Source: JAZLFH01 sp045615705 (GTDB taxonomy: Bacteria > Bacillota > Clostridia > UMGS1883). Taken from it: 32,764 nucleotides of DNA. The notes under the pieces are model-generated. The model worked only from the letters and a program-made list of their open reading frames with translations. It did not search any database and was not told the origin of the DNA. The stretch lies in the NCBI GenBank assembly GCA_045615705.1, contig JAZLFH010000054.1:1-32764 (forward strand), written 5' to 3'. The position numbers were made by a program, and so were the translations under genes. How positions within the stretch are numbered: the first letter of the stretch is position 1; every line of letters starts with the position of its first letter. Positions 15,898 through 23,594 of the stretch are shown one piece after another.

Positions 15898-16157
15898 TCT
15901 AAGAATTCAAATTCATCTGCATTATTTTCCTTGAAAATATCGTAAACTGTGGCAAATTCTTCATCATCATCCACATTTTCGAGCATTTCTTCACCGTCTT
16001 CTTCTACAAGTTTCATAATGTAAACTTCGCTGTCGGATTCATCATCGTCAGTTAAAGGAATCATAACAAAGTACTTTTCGTCATTGTAATCAACTGTGTC
16101 CAAAAACTCGAATTCCTCATCGTATTCGTCTAAAACATCTTTTGTTTCATCAACCAT
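15894..16157 (-). CDS. DUF1292 family acidic protein
   Basis: 87 aa, very acidic (nearly half Asp/Glu in the tail). The core DTVDYNDEKYFVMIPL followed by SEVYIMKLVEEDGEEML is the DUF1292 (YrzB-like) signature. Function is unknown. In Firmicutes it is commonly encoded directly after ruvX, as here (18-nt gap), usually in an alaS-ireB-ruvX-yrzB-type cluster; alaS and ireB are not present here. AAAGGAAG precedes the ATG. The repeated EFEFLD at residues 15-20 and at the C-terminus is a small oddity. Confidence 0.9.
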   Translation of the reverse strand: MVDETKDVLDEYDEEFEFLDTVDYNDEKYFVMIPLTDDDESDSEVYIMKLVEEDGEEMLENVDDDEEFATVYDIFKENNADEFEFLD

Positions 16158-16175
16158 AATTAATCTTCCTTTCTT

Positions 16176-16586
16176 CTATATAATGCTGTCGAGATAACTT
16201 TGAAGTATTATCACCGCAGCAATTTTATCAACTTTTGTTTTGCGGTTTTTACCGCTGATGCCACCCAAATCAAGCATCTTGTGTGCTTCGGAACTTGAAA
16301 GCCGTTCATCTTGCATAACAACATCAATTCCGGTCATTTCAGAAAGGTCTTTGCAAAAAGAACGAGTAACTTCGGCACGATGCCCTTCTGTGCCGTCCAT
16401 CCTTTTAGGAAGTCCGACAACAACCTTTTCGGCATTTGTTTCTTTAATTAAATCAGTTATTATTTCAAGTTGACGGCATCGGTCTTTTTCACATACGGTA
16501 TCCATCGGCTGAGCGGTAAAGCCCAATAAATCGCTTATGGAAACACCTATCCGAGCCTCACCGTAATCAAGTCCCATAATTCTCAT
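16176..16586 (-). CDS. ruvX: RuvX/YqgF family RNase H-fold nuclease
   Basis: 136 aa from the ATG giving MRIMGLDYGEARIGVSISD. GLDYG (catalytic D7), VVVGLPKRMDGTEG, MQDERLSSSEA and KVDKIAAVIILQSYLD are the family motifs, with the acidic residues of an RNase H-like site. YqgF proteins act in processing of 16S rRNA ends and may resolve Holliday junctions. A longer start (GTG at 16610) would add MYNNFGDC, has no good ribosome site and is not needed by the family. GGTGAT precedes the chosen ATG. The third codon after it is also ATG, a weaker alternative. Downstream of an unknown membrane gene and upstream of DUF1292. Confidence 0.92.
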   Translation of the reverse strand: MRIMGLDYGEARIGVSISDLLGFTAQPMDTVCEKDRCRQLEIITDLIKETNAEKVVVGLPKRMDGTEGHRAEVTRSFCKDLSEMTGIDVVMQDERLSSSEAHKMLDLGGISGKNRKTKVDKIAAVIILQSYLDSII

Positions 16587-16615
16587 ACAATCACCGAAAT
16601 TATTATACACAAATT

Positions 16616-17362
16616 CTAACTCTTTAACAAGTCCTTTTCAACATTTCCCGATGCAATAGATATAAAAAGAACATAACCAACTGCGGGATTGACACTCGAA
16701 AGTCCGGAAAGTGCCAAAAGAGCACGCATGATTTTTCCCATACCGCTCCGAGTTGCAAGGAAAACATAAAGTATTGTAAAGAGAAGATATCCTATGTTTG
16801 AAACTTGCCAGTTTATACTCATGTTTGCAATTAAAAGAATTGCCGAAATAACATAAAATATTCTTCGACACAAATTTTTATCTTTTAAGAACAGATCATA
16901 AGCAACAGGCAGTGCAAGAGTGTAAAGTCCTTCATTCATACCGAAAATAGAAAATGTAGCACCGATTGAACAAGTGATTAGATATAAAACGGAAAAAAGT
17001 TTAGGTCTTTTTTTAATAAAATGTTTAGATGGAAGATATAAAAGTGCCATATGAGGAGCAAAAAACACGATAATCAAAATTATTATCATATCAAAAATTG
17101 AAAACTCAATATCGGTTTCAAATACAAAATATGTTATGCATAATAAAACGGAAAGACAAAGTATAATAATGTTGTTGAGAAAAGGAAAAAGAACGGTCAA
17201 AGCGATAGCGAGAATTAATCCTATAAAAGACGGAATATGACTGTCCAAATCAACCCGTTTATAGCAAACAATATCATTAAACACTTGAAAAAAAGTGCTG
17301 TTTTCGATAATGTTTGTGCATTTTTCGATAAAAAGATTGTACCATTCTATAAATCTTTGCAT
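16616..17362 (-). CDS. Multi-pass membrane protein of unknown function
   Basis: 248 aa from the ATG preceded by GAGG at the right distance; the longer TTG start (17386) is less likely. An amphipathic, Phe/Asn-rich N-terminal ~50 residues is followed by about eight hydrophobic segments with short loops (SKHFIKKRPK, KDKNLCRR, TRSGMGK). I do not recognise a family. The N-terminal layout loosely recalls O-antigen-ligase/polymerase-type proteins of Clostridia, but the protein is too short for an intact one and lacks a visible large periplasmic loop. It sits 29 nt after murA and 29 nt before ruvX on the same strand, so it is probably in their operon. Confidence 0.75.
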   Translation of the reverse strand: MQRFIEWYNLFIEKCTNIIENSTFFQVFNDIVCYKRVDLDSHIPSFIGLILAIALTVLFPFLNNIIILCLSVLLCITYFVFETDIEFSIFDMIIILIIVFFAPHMALLYLPSKHFIKKRPKLFSVLYLITCSIGATFSIFGMNEGLYTLALPVAYDLFLKDKNLCRRIFYVISAILLIANMSINWQVSNIGYLLFTILYVFLATRSGMGKIMRALLALSGLSSVNPAVGYVLFISIASGNVEKDLLKS

Positions 17363-17378
17363 ATATACCTCATATGTA

Positions 17379-17393
17379 AGACGCAAAGCGTCT
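17379..17393. repeat. Short palindrome at the murA stop codon
   Basis: AGACGC-AAA-GCGTCT overlaps the murA stop codon and lies between murA and the next gene. It could form a 6-bp hairpin in the murA transcript. There is no T-run, so it is not a terminator. Confidence 0.4.
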
Positions 17394-18645
17394 AAAATTC
17401 ACTTGAAAACTCAGCATCTGCACCGAGTTTTCTAAGTTTTAAATCAAAATTTTCATAGCCTCGCAGTATGTGGTGGCAGTCCTCAATAATTGTAGTGCCA
17501 TCGGCTTTCAGTCCTGCCAATGACAGTGCTGCACCCGAACGAAGGTCAGTTGCGCGAACTTTTGCACCACAGAGAGATTTTACACCTTCAATTACGCTGA
17601 GAGAACCCTCCGTCTTTATGTTTGCTCCCATACGCATCAGTTCACAAGCGTGGTTAAAGCGGTTTTCAAAAACAGTTTCAATTACAATTCCCGTTCCGTC
17701 AGAAACAGACAGCAGCGAACAGAAAGGGGCTTGCATATCTGTTGGGAATCCGGGAAACGGCAGAGTTTTTATATCAGTGCTTTTCAACCTGTCCGGAGCG
17801 GATAACTCAATAGAATCAAAATGCTCGTTAATTGCAACACCCATCTCACGGAGTTTTGCACAAATGGGTTTTAAATGCTCGGGAACAACATTTTTGATTT
17901 CTATGTTTCCCGAAGTTACGGCACACGCAGCCATAAAAGTTCCTGCTTCTATCCTATCCGGAATTATATTATATTCTACTCCGTGAAGTTTTTCAACCCC
18001 ATTTATTCTTATTGTGTCGGTACCGGCACCTATTATATCTCCACCCATTGCATTTATAAAACTTGCAGTGTCGACTATTTCAGGTTCAACGGCGGAATTT
18101 TCAATTATTGTTTGACCATCAGCCAATGCTGATGCCATCATAATATTTTCAGTAGCACCGACACTCGGAAAGTCAAGATATATTTTGTTTCCCACGAGTT
18201 TTTTTGCCTTAACTTCAATAAATCCATGACCGGTTTTTACTTTTGCACCAAGAGATGCCATACCTTTTAAATGAAGGTCAATAGGGCGACTTCCGATGTT
18301 GCAACCACCGGGAAGTGATATTCTTGCAACACCTTTTCTTGCAAGAATAGGACCCATTAAAAGAATACTGGCTCTTAGTTTTTTTGCAATATTGTATGGT
18401 GTTTCACAGTTAATAATCTTTTTACAGGATGATGAAAAACAATTATTTAAAAAAGTGCAATCCGAACCGATAAACGAAATGAGTTGCATCATATTAACGA
18501 TATCACTCAGACGGGGGATGCCTGTTAAAACAACTTTTTCGCAGGACAATAAAGAAGCTGCCATTATTGGCAGAGCGGCATTTTTTGAGCCGCTTATATC
18601 AACGCTCCCGTAAAGAGGATTTGATTTTTTTATTATTAAAGACAC
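17392..18645 (-). CDS. murA: UDP-N-acetylglucosamine 1-carboxyvinyltransferase
   Basis: 417 aa. Transfers enolpyruvate from PEP to UDP-GlcNAc, the first committed step of peptidoglycan synthesis, in the cytoplasm. SGSKNAALP gives K21-N22, and LPGGCNIGSRPIDLHL gives the catalytic C115 (the fosfomycin-sensitive Cys form). VPDRIEAGTFMAA-like (IIPDRIEAGTFM) and FPGFPTDMQAPF are conserved segments. Length is typical. The ribosome site GAGGTGAG lies just upstream of the ATG. The short leader shares the region with the divergent folT promoter; TATAAT read leftward at 18668-18663 is a possible -10. Many Firmicutes carry two murA paralogues; this sequence alone cannot say which this is. Confidence 0.96.
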   Translation of the reverse strand: MSLIIKKSNPLYGSVDISGSKNAALPIMAASLLSCEKVVLTGIPRLSDIVNMMQLISFIGSDCTFLNNCFSSSCKKIINCETPYNIAKKLRASILLMGPILARKGVARISLPGGCNIGSRPIDLHLKGMASLGAKVKTGHGFIEVKAKKLVGNKIYLDFPSVGATENIMMASALADGQTIIENSAVEPEIVDTASFINAMGGDIIGAGTDTIRINGVEKLHGVEYNIIPDRIEAGTFMAACAVTSGNIEIKNVVPEHLKPICAKLREMGVAINEHFDSIELSAPDRLKSTDIKTLPFPGFPTDMQAPFCSLLSVSDGTGIVIETVFENRFNHACELMRMGANIKTEGSLSVIEGVKSLCGAKVRATDLRSGAALSLAGLKADGTTIIEDCHHILRGYENFDLKLRKLGADAEFSSEF

Positions 18646-18681
18646 ACTCTCACCTCGAATTTATTATATCCCAATATTACA

Positions 18682-18710
18682 TTGACATACTAATGATTTT
18701 GTGGTAACCT
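18682..18710 (+). promoter_or_regulatory. Promoter of the THF riboswitch-folT operon
   Basis: TTGACA (18682-18687), a 17-nt spacer and TAACCT (18705-18710). The predicted start near 18717 is about 30 nt before the aptamer. It diverges from murA. Confidence 0.6.
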
Positions 18711-18748
18711 AATAAGGTAAATTATTGGTTGATTTATGTCAAAAAAAA

Positions 18749-18847
18749 GCAGAGTAGGAACACGAGCGTTGGCACATGCCTTAGTGTCAAAGGGACGGGG
18801 AGTTGTCCTTTGGACGAAGTTACGATTCGTGTTTTGCATCCCGCTGC
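18749..18847 (+). promoter_or_regulatory. Tetrahydrofolate (THF) riboswitch aptamer
   Basis: P1 is GCAG (18749-18752) with CTGC (18844-18847). It is followed by the conserved AGAGTAGG. P2 is AACACGA (18759-18765) with TCGTGTT (18827-18833). The conserved GCGTT follows. A hairpin CAAAGGGAC/GTCCTTTG closes the loop ACGGGGAGTT, followed by GGACGAAG, and the 3' conserved TTGCATCC-CGCT completes the aptamer. These are the landmarks of the THF class, which binds reduced folates and usually represses folate transport or synthesis genes. Position before folT is the commonest context. Confidence 0.95.
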
Positions 18848-18900
18848 AAAGGAATCGTAACCCTTTCTTTTTGTGCGGAATGTCAAAGAAAGGATTTTTT
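18819..18900 (+). promoter_or_regulatory. Expression platform of the THF riboswitch: alternative hairpin and SD sequestor/terminator
   Basis: GTTACGATTC (18819-18828) pairs perfectly with GAATCGTAAC (18852-18861), with a nested TTTGCA/TGCAAA. This hairpin competes with P1 and P2 of the aptamer. Directly after it, CCTTTCTTT (18862-18870) pairs with AAAGAAAGG (18885-18893), followed by ATTTTTTAA. This second stem both looks like an intrinsic terminator and hides the folT ribosome site (GAAAGGA). Confidence 0.7.
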
Positions 18901-18902
18901 AA

Positions 18903-19415
18903 TTGAGAAACATTAAAACAAAAGAACTTACGAGAATGGCTTTGTTTATAGCCTTGGCAGTAGTGCTGGAGATTACTTGTACCTTTAAAACGGGATATCT
19001 GAAAGTTGCTTTTAAATTTTTGGCTGTTTTTGCATCTGCTACCTATTACGGACCTATATTTGCAGGAGTAGTAGGAGTTATAGCAGATGTCGTAAATCAT
19101 TTTGTTCATCCGACAGGAGCATTTATGCCACAGATTTCTGCCATTGAGTTTTTTTATGGGTTGTTGTACGGAATAATGTTTTATAAAAAGAAATACAGTA
19201 GAAGAAAAAACATTTTGATGATTTTTTTATGTGTCATGATGTCGGTGGGAATTATAAATCTACTGATAACATCATTTGTGTTAGCTCCTGTATTTTCTAT
19301 GACTTTTACAAATATGATGGCAGTAAGAATTGTTCCGGCACTTATAAATTTTGCGGTACAGTTTGTCGGAATTTATGTGGTTCAAACAGCAATAAACAGG
19401 ATAAAAAACAGGTGA
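18903..19415 (+). CDS. folT: Folate ECF transporter S component FolT
   Basis: 170 aa. About five to six membrane helices. The N-terminal KTKELTRMALFIALAVVLE is typical of ECF S components (helix 1 contacts the T subunit), and LADVVNHFVHP-like text (IADVVNHFVHPTGAFMPQ) fits the FolT/QueT-type family. It would bind folate outside and work with the shared EcfA/A'/T module, which is not in the window. The TTG start at 18903 is used because AAAGGA lies 8 nt upstream and no ATG precedes helix 1. The THF riboswitch upstream strongly supports folate as substrate. folC follows after 4 nt. Confidence 0.92.
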   Translation: MRNIKTKELTRMALFIALAVVLEITCTFKTGYLKVAFKFLAVFASATYYGPIFAGVVGVIADVVNHFVHPTGAFMPQISAIEFFYGLLYGIMFYKKKYSRRKNILMIFLCVMMSVGIINLLITSFVLAPVFSMTFTNMMAVRIVPALINFAVQFVGIYVVQTAINRIKNR

Positions 19416-19419
19416 AAAA

Positions 19420-20634
19420 ATGGAACACAGCGACTTTTATAAATATGCATCAAGTTTTCAGACTGTCGTAAGACCGGGACTTGAAAGGATACAAATACTT
19501 TGCGATATGTTTGATAACCCGCAAAAAGACCTCAATTTTGTTCATGTTGCAGGAACTAACGGAAAGGGTTCCGTGTGTGCGTATCTAAGAGAAATGTGCA
19601 TTAATGAAGGGCTAATTACGGGCGGATTTACTTCTCCGGATATGCTTTGCGTTAACGAAAGAATTACCGTTAATAACAAAATGATTGAGGATTTTGAACT
19701 TGAAGAAATAATAAATAAGATTTCCGTTGCAGCAAAAGATATGGTCGATAAACCATCGCAGTTTGAAATATGGACTATGGCGGGGTTTATGTATTTTAAA
19801 AAGAAAAAATGTGATATTGTAATTTTAGAAACAGGACTTGGCGGACGACTTGACGCGACAAATGTTATAGACTGTCCGATATGCTCTGTAATCACAAGAA
19901 TTGACAAAGACCATACGGAATACCTCGGAGATACAGTATCGCTTATTGCTAAAGAAAAATGCGGAATCATTAAGAAAAATTCCAAAGTTGTAACAATAGA
20001 ACAAGAAGCGATTGATGTCATAAAAAAAGATTGTGAAGAAAAGTCTTCAAAACTGATAATAGCAAAAAATGCAAAAAGTATTGGCCACGACTTTATACAT
20101 GAGAAGTTTACTTATGACGGTACAGAATATAAATCCAAAATACCGGGACTTTATCAGACGGAAAATGCATCGTTAGCAATAGAAGCGGCGAGAATTTTAG
20201 GTATTAGCGGAGAAAACATAAAAAAAGGAATCGAAAATGCCAATCACATAGGAAGATTTGAACTTATGAAGAAAAATCCGCCAGTTATTTTTGACGGAGC
20301 ACATAATGTGAACGGAATGATGTCTTTTAAAAAGTCGTACGACAGATACTTTTTTGGCAAGAAGAAGGCTTTTATAGTTGGATTTATGAAAGATAAAGAC
20401 ATAGAAAATGCTCTTTCTGTCATAAAAGATGATGGCGATTTTTATTTTGTAAAAGTAGAAAATAATGATAGGGCAGAGAGTGGTGAAAATATCATGATTC
20501 GCTCTCGTAAAAGCGGGGAAGTTTGCGAAAATATTGACGAGGCAATAAAAAAAGCAGAAAAAGACCATGATGTGGTTTTTGTGTGTGGATCTTTGTACTT
20601 GTATAAAGATTTAGAAAAGATAAAAAGGGGATAG
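19420..20634 (+). CDS. folC: Bifunctional folylpolyglutamate/dihydrofolate synthase
   Basis: 404 aa, Mur-ligase-like ATPase. Adds glutamate to folates, trapping them in the cell. P-loop HVAGTNGKGSVCAYL (GTNGKGS, 45-51), VILETGLGGRLDATN (omega loop), ITRIDKDHTEYLG and the C-terminal PVIFDGAHNVNGM are family signatures. Slightly shorter than the usual 420-440 aa but with all motifs. The ribosome site GGTG lies just before the ATG, overlapping the end of folT. Substrate uptake and polyglutamylation are thus co-expressed under the THF riboswitch. The next gene starts 3 nt after the stop. Confidence 0.95.
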   Translation: MEHSDFYKYASSFQTVVRPGLERIQILCDMFDNPQKDLNFVHVAGTNGKGSVCAYLREMCINEGLITGGFTSPDMLCVNERITVNNKMIEDFELEEIINKISVAAKDMVDKPSQFEIWTMAGFMYFKKKKCDIVILETGLGGRLDATNVIDCPICSVITRIDKDHTEYLGDTVSLIAKEKCGIIKKNSKVVTIEQEAIDVIKKDCEEKSSKLIIAKNAKSIGHDFIHEKFTYDGTEYKSKIPGLYQTENASLAIEAARILGISGENIKKGIENANHIGRFELMKKNPPVIFDGAHNVNGMMSFKKSYDRYFFGKKKAFIVGFMKDKDIENALSVIKDDGDFYFVKVENNDRAESGENIMIRSRKSGEVCENIDEAIKKAEKDHDVVFVCGSLYLYKDLEKIKRG

Positions 20635-20637
20635 TTT

Positions 20638-23088
20638 ATGTATATTTTAAAATTATCAGCACTGGCACTTGTTCCGATACTTGTTGCAATGGTTGTTTAT
20701 ATTGTTGACAAAGATACTAAGGCAAAAGAACTGCCCTATATGGTAAAACAAATTATTATAGGCGTTTTGTTCGGCTTAGTTGCGTGTTTGGCAAGTCAGT
20801 TCGGGGTAAGTACACAAGGAGTTATAATGAATGTTCGAGGTGCATCGCCTCTTACTGCCGGACTTCTTTTTGGCGGACCTGCCGGATTGATTTCGGGTTT
20901 TATCGGAGCGTTGTATCGCTGGATAAGTGTCTATTGGGGCGTTGGAGCATATACAAGAGTTGCATGCTCACTGGGTACTCTTTTGGCAGGTATTTTCGGT
21001 GCAATCTGTCGTAAATTTATGTTTGATAATAAAAAGACATCTTGGCTTTATGGATTAATACTTAGTATGACTACCGAGGTAATTCATATGCTTTTGGTTT
21101 TTGTTACTCATATGAATGAAATGGAGCGGGCATTTGAAATCGTAAGAACATGTGCGATACCTATGATTTTGGCAAACGGTATTTCGGTAATGCTCTCAAT
21201 ACTTTTTGTTTCAAAGATAAGCGAAGAAAAAAGTAAGATAAAGGTCAATCGTTCAATCTCTCAAACATTTTCAGTATCTCTTTTCACGAGCATTTTAATA
21301 GCATATTTGGTAACAAGCAGATTCACATTCGTATTGCAAAACAGCATCGGGTATTCAAATGTTGAAAATCTTTTGAGTATAGCGGCAAAAGATATTAAAG
21401 CGGATATAGATGAACAATCCGACAAAAACTTGTTAACAATAACAAGAAAAGTTACTTCTGAAATAGAAAAATCGGACATATTAGACTCTTTGGAACAATC
21501 AAAAGAGAAAACAAGAACAAGAATACAAGACTTAACGGAAAAATATGATGTTTCCGAAATAAATATTGTCAATAAAGACGGAATTATAGCACTCAGTTCA
21601 AAAAAAGAATTTGATAACTTTAATTTCAGAGAAAAAAGAAACGGTCAGGCAAGGGATTTTATTAATCTGTTAACAGGCGATGAAAAAGAGTGGGTTCAGC
21701 CATACGGACCGATAGATTATGATGCTTCAATCAAAATGAAATATGCTGCCGTTGCACTTACAACCGGCGGATTTATCCAGGTTGGATATGATTCGGAACA
21801 GTTTCATAAGTTTATAGATGACAATATAGACAATTCCGCACGGCACAGACACATTGAAAAAACAGGCCTTGTATTCATTCTGGATGAAAACACAAATAGT
21901 ATTGTAAGTGCACCGAAAGAATTTATTCCCGATCATGTATGCGGAGAAATACTAAAAAATTTAGACCCGCAAAACGACTTTACGGTTATGGAGGTAAAAA
22001 ATACAAATAATGATAAGTATTTCTTTATGCAGACACACTCGGAAGGGTATGTAATAGTAAGTTGCATTCCGCAAAAAGAAGCACTGTTTTCAAGAGATGT
22101 TTCCGTATATATCGGCGTCTTTATGCAAATAGTTGTATTTACGATGCTCTTTATTTTGGTGTATTTATTGATAAAGAAAAAGATTGTAGATAATATACAC
22201 AAAATAAATCAATCTCTTTCAAGAATTACAAGCGGAAACTTAAATACGGTAGTTGATGTTAGGACAAACGAAGAATTTTCGAGCCTCTCGGATGACATAA
22301 ATACAACAGTTGAGAAACTGAAAGGATATATTGCCGAGGCGGAAGAAAGAATTGCAAAGGAACTTGAATTTGCAAGAACTATTCAGCATTCGGCACTTCC
22401 GACACTTATACCACCATATGACAACCGAAGTGAATTTGATATATTCGCAATGATGAATACGGCAAAAGAAGTGGGCGGAGATTTTTATGATTTCTATTTT
22501 GTAGATGATGAAACATTGGCATTTTTAATTGCAGATGTTTCCGGAAAAGGAATTCCGGCAGCAATGTTTATGATGACGGCAAAAACAATAATTAAGAGTT
22601 TGGCGGAAAGTGGACTGAGCGTATCGGAAACATTCACCAAAGCCAATAAAAAACTTTGCGAAAGTAACGAGGCAGAAATGTTTGTTACATCATGGATGGG
22701 ATTTTTAAACATAAAAACAGGAGTTGTAAAGTTTTCAAATGCAGGACACAATCCGCCTATAATAAGACACGCAGACGGAACATGTGAGTATTTGAAATCA
22801 AAGCCGGGATTTGTACTTGCCGGTATGGACGGCGTACAATATAAAGAAAATGAGTTTAAACTTGAAAAAGGCGATAGAATTTTCTTATATACGGACGGTG
22901 TAACGGAGGCAACCGACACAAATGAAAATTTATATGGCGAGGATAGGCTACTAGAAATGCTTTCCTCTTGCGGAGGTAAGACTGCAAGAGAAATCTGCGA
23001 AACAGTCAAAAGAGATGTTGATGATTTTGTCGGAGAAGCACCTCAGTTTGACGATATAACGACTCTGTCGTTGGAGTATAAAGGTTGA
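20638..23088 (+). CDS. Membrane receptor PP2C-type serine phosphatase (5TM-LYT, HAMP, SpoIIE/RsbU domain)
   Basis: 816 aa. Residues ~1-195 form a 5TMR-LYT receptor (NVRGASPLTAGLLFGGPAGL and WGVGAYTRVACSLGTLLAG are hallmark segments). A further helix (~211-235) is followed by an extracytoplasmic Cache-like sensor (~236-485), another helix (~488-512), a HAMP/coiled linker (~515-585, LARTIQHS-like ELEFARTIQHSALP) and a PP2C SpoIIE/RsbU domain (~590-815). Its metal-binding motifs are GGDFYDF, ADVSGKGIPAA, NAGHNPP, LYTDGVTEATD and FDDITTL. Family members dephosphorylate STAS anti-anti-sigma factors. AAGGGGATAG precedes the ATG, only 3 nt after folC. It is not SpoIIE itself, which has ten helices and no Cache domain. 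Confidence 0.92.
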   Translation: MYILKLSALALVPILVAMVVYIVDKDTKAKELPYMVKQIIIGVLFGLVACLASQFGVSTQGVIMNVRGASPLTAGLLFGGPAGLISGFIGALYRWISVYWGVGAYTRVACSLGTLLAGIFGAICRKFMFDNKKTSWLYGLILSMTTEVIHMLLVFVTHMNEMERAFEIVRTCAIPMILANGISVMLSILFVSKISEEKSKIKVNRSISQTFSVSLFTSILIAYLVTSRFTFVLQNSIGYSNVENLLSIAAKDIKADIDEQSDKNLLTITRKVTSEIEKSDILDSLEQSKEKTRTRIQDLTEKYDVSEINIVNKDGIIALSSKKEFDNFNFREKRNGQARDFINLLTGDEKEWVQPYGPIDYDASIKMKYAAVALTTGGFIQVGYDSEQFHKFIDDNIDNSARHRHIEKTGLVFILDENTNSIVSAPKEFIPDHVCGEILKNLDPQNDFTVMEVKNTNNDKYFFMQTHSEGYVIVSCIPQKEALFSRDVSVYIGVFMQIVVFTMLFILVYLLIKKKIVDNIHKINQSLSRITSGNLNTVVDVRTNEEFSSLSDDINTTVEKLKGYIAEAEERIAKELEFARTIQHSALPTLIPPYDNRSEFDIFAMMNTAKEVGGDFYDFYFVDDETLAFLIADVSGKGIPAAMFMMTAKTIIKSLAESGLSVSETFTKANKKLCESNEAEMFVTSWMGFLNIKTGVVKFSNAGHNPPIIRHADGTCEYLKSKPGFVLAGMDGVQYKENEFKLEKGDRIFLYTDGVTEATDTNENLYGEDRLLEMLSSCGGKTAREICETVKRDVDDFVGEAPQFDDITTLSLEYKG

Positions 23089-23112
23089 TAGATACAGAAA
23101 AGAGGAAAAACA

Positions 23113-23514
23113 ATGAAAACTATCACACTTGATGCAAAAATTGAAAACATAACGGAGATAACAAATTTTATTGACAAAGAACTGGAAGAAAATGAGTGTT
23201 CAATAAAGGCTCAGATGCAAATTGATGTTGCTGTTGATGAAGTGCTGAGTAATATAGTAAATTATGCATACAAAGGCAACAATGGGACAATGGGCGTTGA
23301 AATAGATATAAAAGACGGGAAAGCCGTTATCTCGTTCATTGACTCCGGGAAAAAATATAATCCTCTTGAAAAAGACGACCCGGATATAACTCTTTCGGTG
23401 GAGGAAAGAAAAATAGGAGGATTAGGGATATTCTTGGTTAAAAAAACTATGGATGATATGCGATATGAATATAAAGATGACAAGAATATTCTTACAGTAA
23501 TAAAAACAATATAG
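23113..23514 (+). CDS. RsbW-like anti-sigma factor/serine kinase (HATPase_c)
   Basis: 133 aa, GHKL ATPase fold. N box DVAVDEVLSNIVNYAYKG, G1 box FIDSGKKYNPL and G2 box GGLGIFLVKKTMDDMRYEY are those of RsbW/SpoIIAB/BtrW-type kinases, which phosphorylate a STAS partner and hold a sigma factor inactive. The preceding gene encodes the matching PP2C phosphatase (24-nt gap; AGAGGAAAA before the ATG), so the two oppose each other on a common target. No STAS protein or sigma factor lies next to them. A perfect 17-bp hairpin follows 6 nt after the stop. Confidence 0.92.
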   Translation: MKTITLDAKIENITEITNFIDKELEENECSIKAQMQIDVAVDEVLSNIVNYAYKGNNGTMGVEIDIKDGKAVISFIDSGKKYNPLEKDDPDITLSVEERKIGGLGIFLVKKTMDDMRYEYKDDKNILTVIKTI

Positions 23515-23520
23515 TAAAAA

Positions 23521-23557
23521 AAGAAGGGGGTGTCGCAAAATGCGACACCCCCTTCTT
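23521..23557 (+). terminator. Terminator hairpin of the GTGTCGCA repeat family (copy 3), between convergent genes
   Basis: Arms 23521-23537 and 23541-23557 are perfectly complementary over 17 bp around AAA (core GGGGGTGTCGCA). It closes the folT operon, and its symmetry would also stop transcription arriving from yebC. It lacks the TGGAAGCAAAATAGTGCA tail of copies 1 and 2. Confidence 0.85.
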
Positions 23558-23567
23558 AGTATAAGAA

Positions 23568-23594
23568 AACTGGGAAGAGTTACTCTTCCCAGTT
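23568..23594 (-). terminator. Terminator hairpin spanning the yebC stop codon
   Basis: AACTGGGAAGAG and CTCTTCCCAGTT form a perfect 12-bp stem whose loop is the TAA stop codon of yebC. Read leftward it is followed by TTCTTAT. The last codons of yebC therefore double as the 5' arm. Confidence 0.75.

Noticed and set aside
18690..19109. Minus-strand 139-aa ORF over the THF riboswitch and folT
   Set aside because: It is a shadow of a well-supported aptamer and membrane-protein gene, with no recognisable domain.
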